17,963 bases of DNA from Polynucleobacter sp. (lineage in GTDB: Bacteria > Pseudomonadota > Gammaproteobacteria > Burkholderiales > Burkholderiaceae): positions 1 through 17,963 of the forward strand of contig JALRHB010000017.1 of the NCBI GenBank assembly GCA_023253245.1. The letters run 5' to 3'. Both the position numbers and the translations under genes were made by a program. A model generated the notes under the pieces. The model had not been told where the DNA came from, did not search any database, and was given only the letters and a program-made list of their open reading frames with translations. This document shows positions 15,271 through 17,963 of this stretch, in pieces (positions within the stretch are counted from its first letter, which is position 1; every line of letters begins with the position of its first letter).

Positions 15271-16947
15271 TCAATTTCCCAGGGCCTTTTTTAAGCGCTC
15301 AACAAAGCGTTGTGGGGGCATGTAACCAATCACGCGTTGATCTTTTAGTTCTATTGAATTTTGATCGAAGAATAAAATCCCTGGTGGCCCAAAAAGTCCA
15401 AAGCGTTTTAGCAATTCCTGATTTTCAGGGCTGTTTTTAGTCACATCAGCTTGCAATAAAACAAACTTTGCCAATTGCTCATTTACTTCAGAATTAGCAA
15501 AAGTATTGACCTCCATCTCCTTGCAAGAGATGCACCAATCCGCGTAAAAATCCAACAGAACAACTTTTTTCTGCTCTTTTGCTTTAGCCAGAAATTGATC
15601 TAACTGCGCACTTGATTGAATAACTGTGAATCGCACATCTCCAATCTTATGAACCCTTTGATCGCCTGCGGAAATACCACTCGAGTTGTTACTACCTAGT
15701 TGGAATAATGGGGAAGCAATCCAAACTGCTGTTGCCACCAATAAAACTCCTAATGTCCTTTGCAGCCAAACCATCCAAATACCAGTTGATGGAATTAAAA
15801 TCCGCGCCTCAACTGCGACGAATAACAAAGGCAATCCCATCCCTAGCGCCATGATAAACAGCAATCCCGCGCCTAAGCTCATAGAACCTGTTTGAGCAAT
15901 AAATGCCAATACGCCTGCCAAGGGTGCAGTAATACAAGGGCTTGCAACTAAAGTAGAGATTCCGCCCAGGGCAAAGGCGCCCACTGGATTACCGCCTTTG
16001 TGACGTCCCGCAAGCACATCAATCTTTTGATTCCAAGATTGAGGCAGTCGTAAGTCATACAAGCCAAACAAACTGCCAGATAGCAGCAATAGCAGCAGAG
16101 CAAAGCCTATCAGAGCTACAGGACTCTGAAGGGCTCTTTGAACACTTCCGCCCAAGGCAGCCATTAAGATGCCTGCCAGGGCGTACATACAAGCCATTCC
16201 TAAAACATACGCGGACGCTAGAAGCACAGCACGTCCTTTTGATATTGTTCGATTTGCAGCAGTCCCAAAAACTATGCTGGACAAAATCGGTAGCATTGGT
16301 AATACACATGGGGTAAAAGCCAGAGCCAATCCGAGCACAAAGAAAGCTAGAAATAAATAGGCTGTCGGCGTTCCGTCCAAAAACCTTCCAATTGCATTTA
16401 CATCGTCCCGCTCACGCCATAGCTCCAGCAAACCAATGCTCTTGCTTGGTTTTGGCTCAATTGCAGATGCAGGTTCCAGCAACTCGGGAATAGGCCCGGC
16501 TCTTACACCCGGCGCGGCCAACATAAACTTCAAAGTCATCGGCGGATAACAAATGCCGGCTTCCGCACAACCTTGAAGCTGCAGATCTAGGTAAATCGGT
16601 TTTCCGGGCACTGCTTTTCTGTCAAGAGTCAATAAAAATGCCTGTTTATATACTTGCATCTTTTTTTGAAAGGTTTCATCAAACTTTTCAACGCCCAAAG
16701 GAAGTGAAGCTTGAGCTGCAATAAGTTTGCCAGGCTCAGCCCCCACTTTAAAACGCAAGGATTCTTGATAAATGTAGTAGCCCTTGGCTGGGATAATTTC
16801 TAACTCAATCTCGTTTAAATTTTCCAGCCATGCGGCCTCTACCTTAAATGCTTTTTCTGGAGGCAAAAAATCTTGGGTGGCAAATACTGGGGCCGAAAGC
16901 AGCAATAAAAGCGCGCAAATTTTTACCAAGAATGCATGTAATTTCAT
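15271..16947 (-). CDS. dsbD: Thiol:disulfide interchange protein DsbD
   Basis: Moves electrons from cytosolic thioredoxin across the inner membrane to periplasmic DsbC and the cytochrome c maturation thiol proteins. It has 558 residues with three modules. After a signal peptide (1-23), the alpha domain has its cysteine pair C127/C133 in GCAEAGICYPP. The beta domain is an approximately eight-helix membrane region (195-415) with C214 (FTPCVLPMLP) and C338 (VASPCITAPLAG). The gamma thioredoxin-like domain (about 435-558) has WCISC (C472/C475) in FYADWCISCKEME. All six redox cysteines are present. Its ATG overlaps the cutA stop (ATGA), so the two are translationally coupled. It is convergent with hemB. 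Confidence 0.96.
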   Translation of the reverse strand: MKLHAFLVKICALLLLLSAPVFATQDFLPPEKAFKVEAAWLENLNEIELEIIPAKGYYIYQESLRFKVGAEPGKLIAAQASLPLGVEKFDETFQKKMQVYKQAFLLTLDRKAVPGKPIYLDLQLQGCAEAGICYPPMTLKFMLAAPGVRAGPIPELLEPASAIEPKPSKSIGLLELWRERDDVNAIGRFLDGTPTAYLFLAFFVLGLALAFTPCVLPMLPILSSIVFGTAANRTISKGRAVLLASAYVLGMACMYALAGILMAALGGSVQRALQSPVALIGFALLLLLLSGSLFGLYDLRLPQSWNQKIDVLAGRHKGGNPVGAFALGGISTLVASPCITAPLAGVLAFIAQTGSMSLGAGLLFIMALGMGLPLLFVAVEARILIPSTGIWMVWLQRTLGVLLVATAVWIASPLFQLGSNNSSGISAGDQRVHKIGDVRFTVIQSSAQLDQFLAKAKEQKKVVLLDFYADWCISCKEMEVNTFANSEVNEQLAKFVLLQADVTKNSPENQELLKRFGLFGPPGILFFDQNSIELKDQRVIGYMPPQRFVERLKKALGN

Positions 16948-17294
16948 AAGAGTAAATTTACCTCAGACTCGACCCATTTGCCGTACTGTCTTTCATACTG
17001 CTGCGGCGAAAAAGCTAAGATCTCAGGCAGCTCATAAGGATGGGCTTTTTGAATAAAAGCCAATATCTCAAACCACTTTGATTCGGTAGTTTTCGCAGAG
17101 AGCAATACTTCTTGCTCCTCGCAAGTTTTACCCTCCCAGCGATAAATAGACTGAACACCCTCAGTTATCTGGACACAAGCAGCGAAATTCTTCTCAACAA
17201 GCCCTCGTGCCAAGCTCTTAGCAGCCTCAATAGTCGGCAGACTAGTTACCACCACCAAAAGCTTGCCTGGATTGACTGGGATGTTTTCAGACAT
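16944..17294 (-). CDS. cutA: Divalent-cation tolerance protein CutA
   Basis: A 116-residue CutA1-family trimeric protein. It was linked to copper tolerance in E. coli; its true molecular role is unsettled. Family motifs visible are LVVVTSLPTIEAAKSLA, NFAACVQI, SIYRWEGK and HPYELPEI, ending in the usual YGKWVES region. Its stop overlaps the dsbD start by ATGA. No Shine-Dalgarno precedes the ATG; TATAAA ends 6 nt upstream. The rplQ terminator lies 27 bp upstream, so cutA-dsbD probably use their own promoter. Confidence 0.94.
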   Translation of the reverse strand: MSENIPVNPGKLLVVVTSLPTIEAAKSLARGLVEKNFAACVQITEGVQSIYRWEGKTCEEQEVLLSAKTTESKWFEILAFIQKAHPYELPEILAFSPQQYERQYGKWVESEVNLLL

Positions 17295-17300
17295 TCTGTA

Positions 17301-17306
17301 TTTATA
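17301..17306 (-). promoter_or_regulatory. -10 element for cutA-dsbD, possibly a leaderless promoter
   Basis: Minus strand TATAAA (in GGGGTATAAATACAGAATG) ends 6 nt from the start codon. A hexamer CTGGCT exactly 17 bp upstream (17324-17329) is a poor -35 and is part of the rplQ terminator stem. No ribosome site lies in the six intervening bases. Confidence 0.35.
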
Positions 17307-17321
17307 CCCCGTTAAATAAAA

Positions 17322-17345
17322 AAAGCCAGACCGAAGCCTGGCTTT
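17322..17345 (-). terminator. Intrinsic terminator of the rpoA-rplQ operon
   Basis: On the minus strand AAAGCCAG-GCTTCGGT-CTGGCTTT forms an 8-bp stem with an 8-nt loop and is followed by a T-rich tract (TTTTATTTAAC). It starts 18 bp after the rplQ stop, as expected for the end of the alpha/ribosomal-protein operon. Confidence 0.92.
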
Positions 17346-17363
17346 CTAATATCACTGTAAGAC

Positions 17364-17759
17364 TTAAGCCTCTTGAGCTACTACTGCTGTTTCTTCAACT
17401 TCTGGGCGATCTACAAGCTCGACCAAAGCCATGGGGGCGTTATCTCCATGACGAAAGCCGAACTTCAAAATACGGAGATAGCCGCCTGGACGAGTTGCAT
17501 AACGTGGTCCGAGCTCTGTAAAGAGCTTAGTCACGATATCGCGATCACGAGTGCGATTAAATGCCAAGCGACGGTTTGCTAAGTTATCTTTTTTACCAAG
17601 AGTAATTAAAGGCTCAACAACCATACGCAATTCCTTTGCTTTTGGCAAAGTGGTCTTAATCACTTCGTGCTCCAAAAGTGAATTGGACATATTGCGCAAC
17701 ATCGCTAAGCGATGTGATGATGTTCTGTTAAGTTTGCGTAAGCCGTTTCCGTGACGCAT
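17364..17759 (-). CDS. rplQ: 50S ribosomal protein L17
   Basis: A 131-residue large-subunit ribosomal protein. The start MRHGNGLRKLNRTSSHRLAM, the middle motif IKTTLPKAKELR and the end GGYLRILKFGFRHGDNAPMA are characteristic. A short acidic/Val-Ala tail (EETAVVAQEA) follows the core, as in many Burkholderiales. A good Shine-Dalgarno (AAAGGAAG) lies just before the ATG. It is the last gene of the ribosomal operon after rpoA, 16 bp downstream, and is followed by a strong terminator. Confidence 0.98.
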   Translation of the reverse strand: MRHGNGLRKLNRTSSHRLAMLRNMSNSLLEHEVIKTTLPKAKELRMVVEPLITLGKKDNLANRRLAFNRTRDRDIVTKLFTELGPRYATRPGGYLRILKFGFRHGDNAPMALVELVDRPEVEETAVVAQEA

Positions 17760-17775
17760 GATGCTTCCTTTCTAA

Positions 17776-17963
17776 TTATTTCTCGAGGTTAGCTGGAGGC
17801 CAGCTTTCGAGTTTCATGCCAAGACTTAAGCCACGAGCCGCCAATACATCTTTAATTTCATTCAAAGATTTGCGGCCTAGATTAGGCGTCTTCAACAATT
17901 CATTTTCAGTACGTTGAATCAAGTCACCGATGTAGTAAATATTCTCAGCTTTTAGACAGTTTG
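17776..17963 (-). CDS. rpoA: RNA polymerase alpha subunit, C-terminal end only
   Basis: The final 62 codons of rpoA; the 5' part lies beyond the right edge. The reading begins NCLKAENIYYIGDLIQR and runs through TPNLGRKSLNEIKD to ESWPPANLEK and TAA. This is the alpha C-terminal domain, which touches UP-element DNA and activators: the NCLKAENI and LGRKSLNEI segments are its DNA-contact and core helices. It is followed 16 bp later by rplQ in the standard order. Confidence 0.97.
   Translation of the reverse strand, partial: NCLKAENIYYIGDLIQRTENELLKTPNLGRKSLNEIKDVLAARGLSLGMKLESWPPANLEK

Noticed and set aside
1..17963. CRISPR array, tRNA, rRNA, prophage or integron
   Set aside because: No regularly spaced repeats, no tRNA-like cloverleaf or rRNA sequence, no phage or integrase genes were seen in a manual read.

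Overview
The window reads as a betaproteobacterial chromosome of the Burkholderiaceae, most likely Polynucleobacter or a close relative. The reasons are moderate GC, very tight gene packing, the typical protein sequences of RpoA, RplQ, GltB, PBP1a, LysA and HemB, and a familiar neighbourhood (rpoA-rplQ-cutA-dsbD, hemB-engB, cytochrome c4, lysA-lptM, cyaY, ponA, pilQ-aroK-aroB, gltB). The genus is inferred from recognition, not from a search. Almost every base is coding and no gene-free stretch exceeds about 200 bp.

Left part (1-7146, minus strand): the 5' 1300 codons of gltB (glutamate synthase large subunit, running off the left edge), then an IS200-like REP-associated tyrosine transposase (RAYT) with an imperfect inverted repeat just after its 3' end and a perfect 18-bp palindrome just before its start, then mrcA/ponA (penicillin-binding protein 1a). 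The transposase sits 11 bp behind mrcA and is the only mobile-type gene seen.

Middle (7287-10704, plus strand): a compact operon of four genes: an unrecognised single-pass membrane protein with a coiled coil and a possibly PilP-like tail, a very short PilQ/HofQ-type secretin, aroK and aroB. In related bacteria this slot holds pilM-N-O-P-Q. Here only two genes remain, and the secretin goes straight from the STN (N0) domain into the pore domain with no room for N1. This is the most unusual system in the window.

Right part (10708-17963): cyaY (minus) is convergent with aroB and divergent from lptM-lysA (plus, overlapping ATGA). A strong bidirectional terminator separates lysA from the cytochrome c4 gene (minus). 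engB and hemB (plus, overlapping) face the cutA-dsbD pair (minus, overlapping ATGA). A clear terminator ends the rpoA-rplQ ribosomal operon, whose rpoA is cut by the right edge.

Functionally these are housekeeping genes: nitrogen assimilation (gltB), cell-wall synthesis (mrcA, and lysA for diaminopimelate/lysine), aromatic amino acids (aroK, aroB), haem, cytochrome and iron chemistry (hemB, cytochrome c4, cyaY, dsbD), outer-membrane biogenesis (lptM), ribosome assembly (engB), and transcription/translation (rpoA, rplQ). Several starts (mrcA, cutA, engB) have a -10-like hexamer right before the start codon and no Shine-Dalgarno, suggesting leaderless or nearly leaderless mRNAs.
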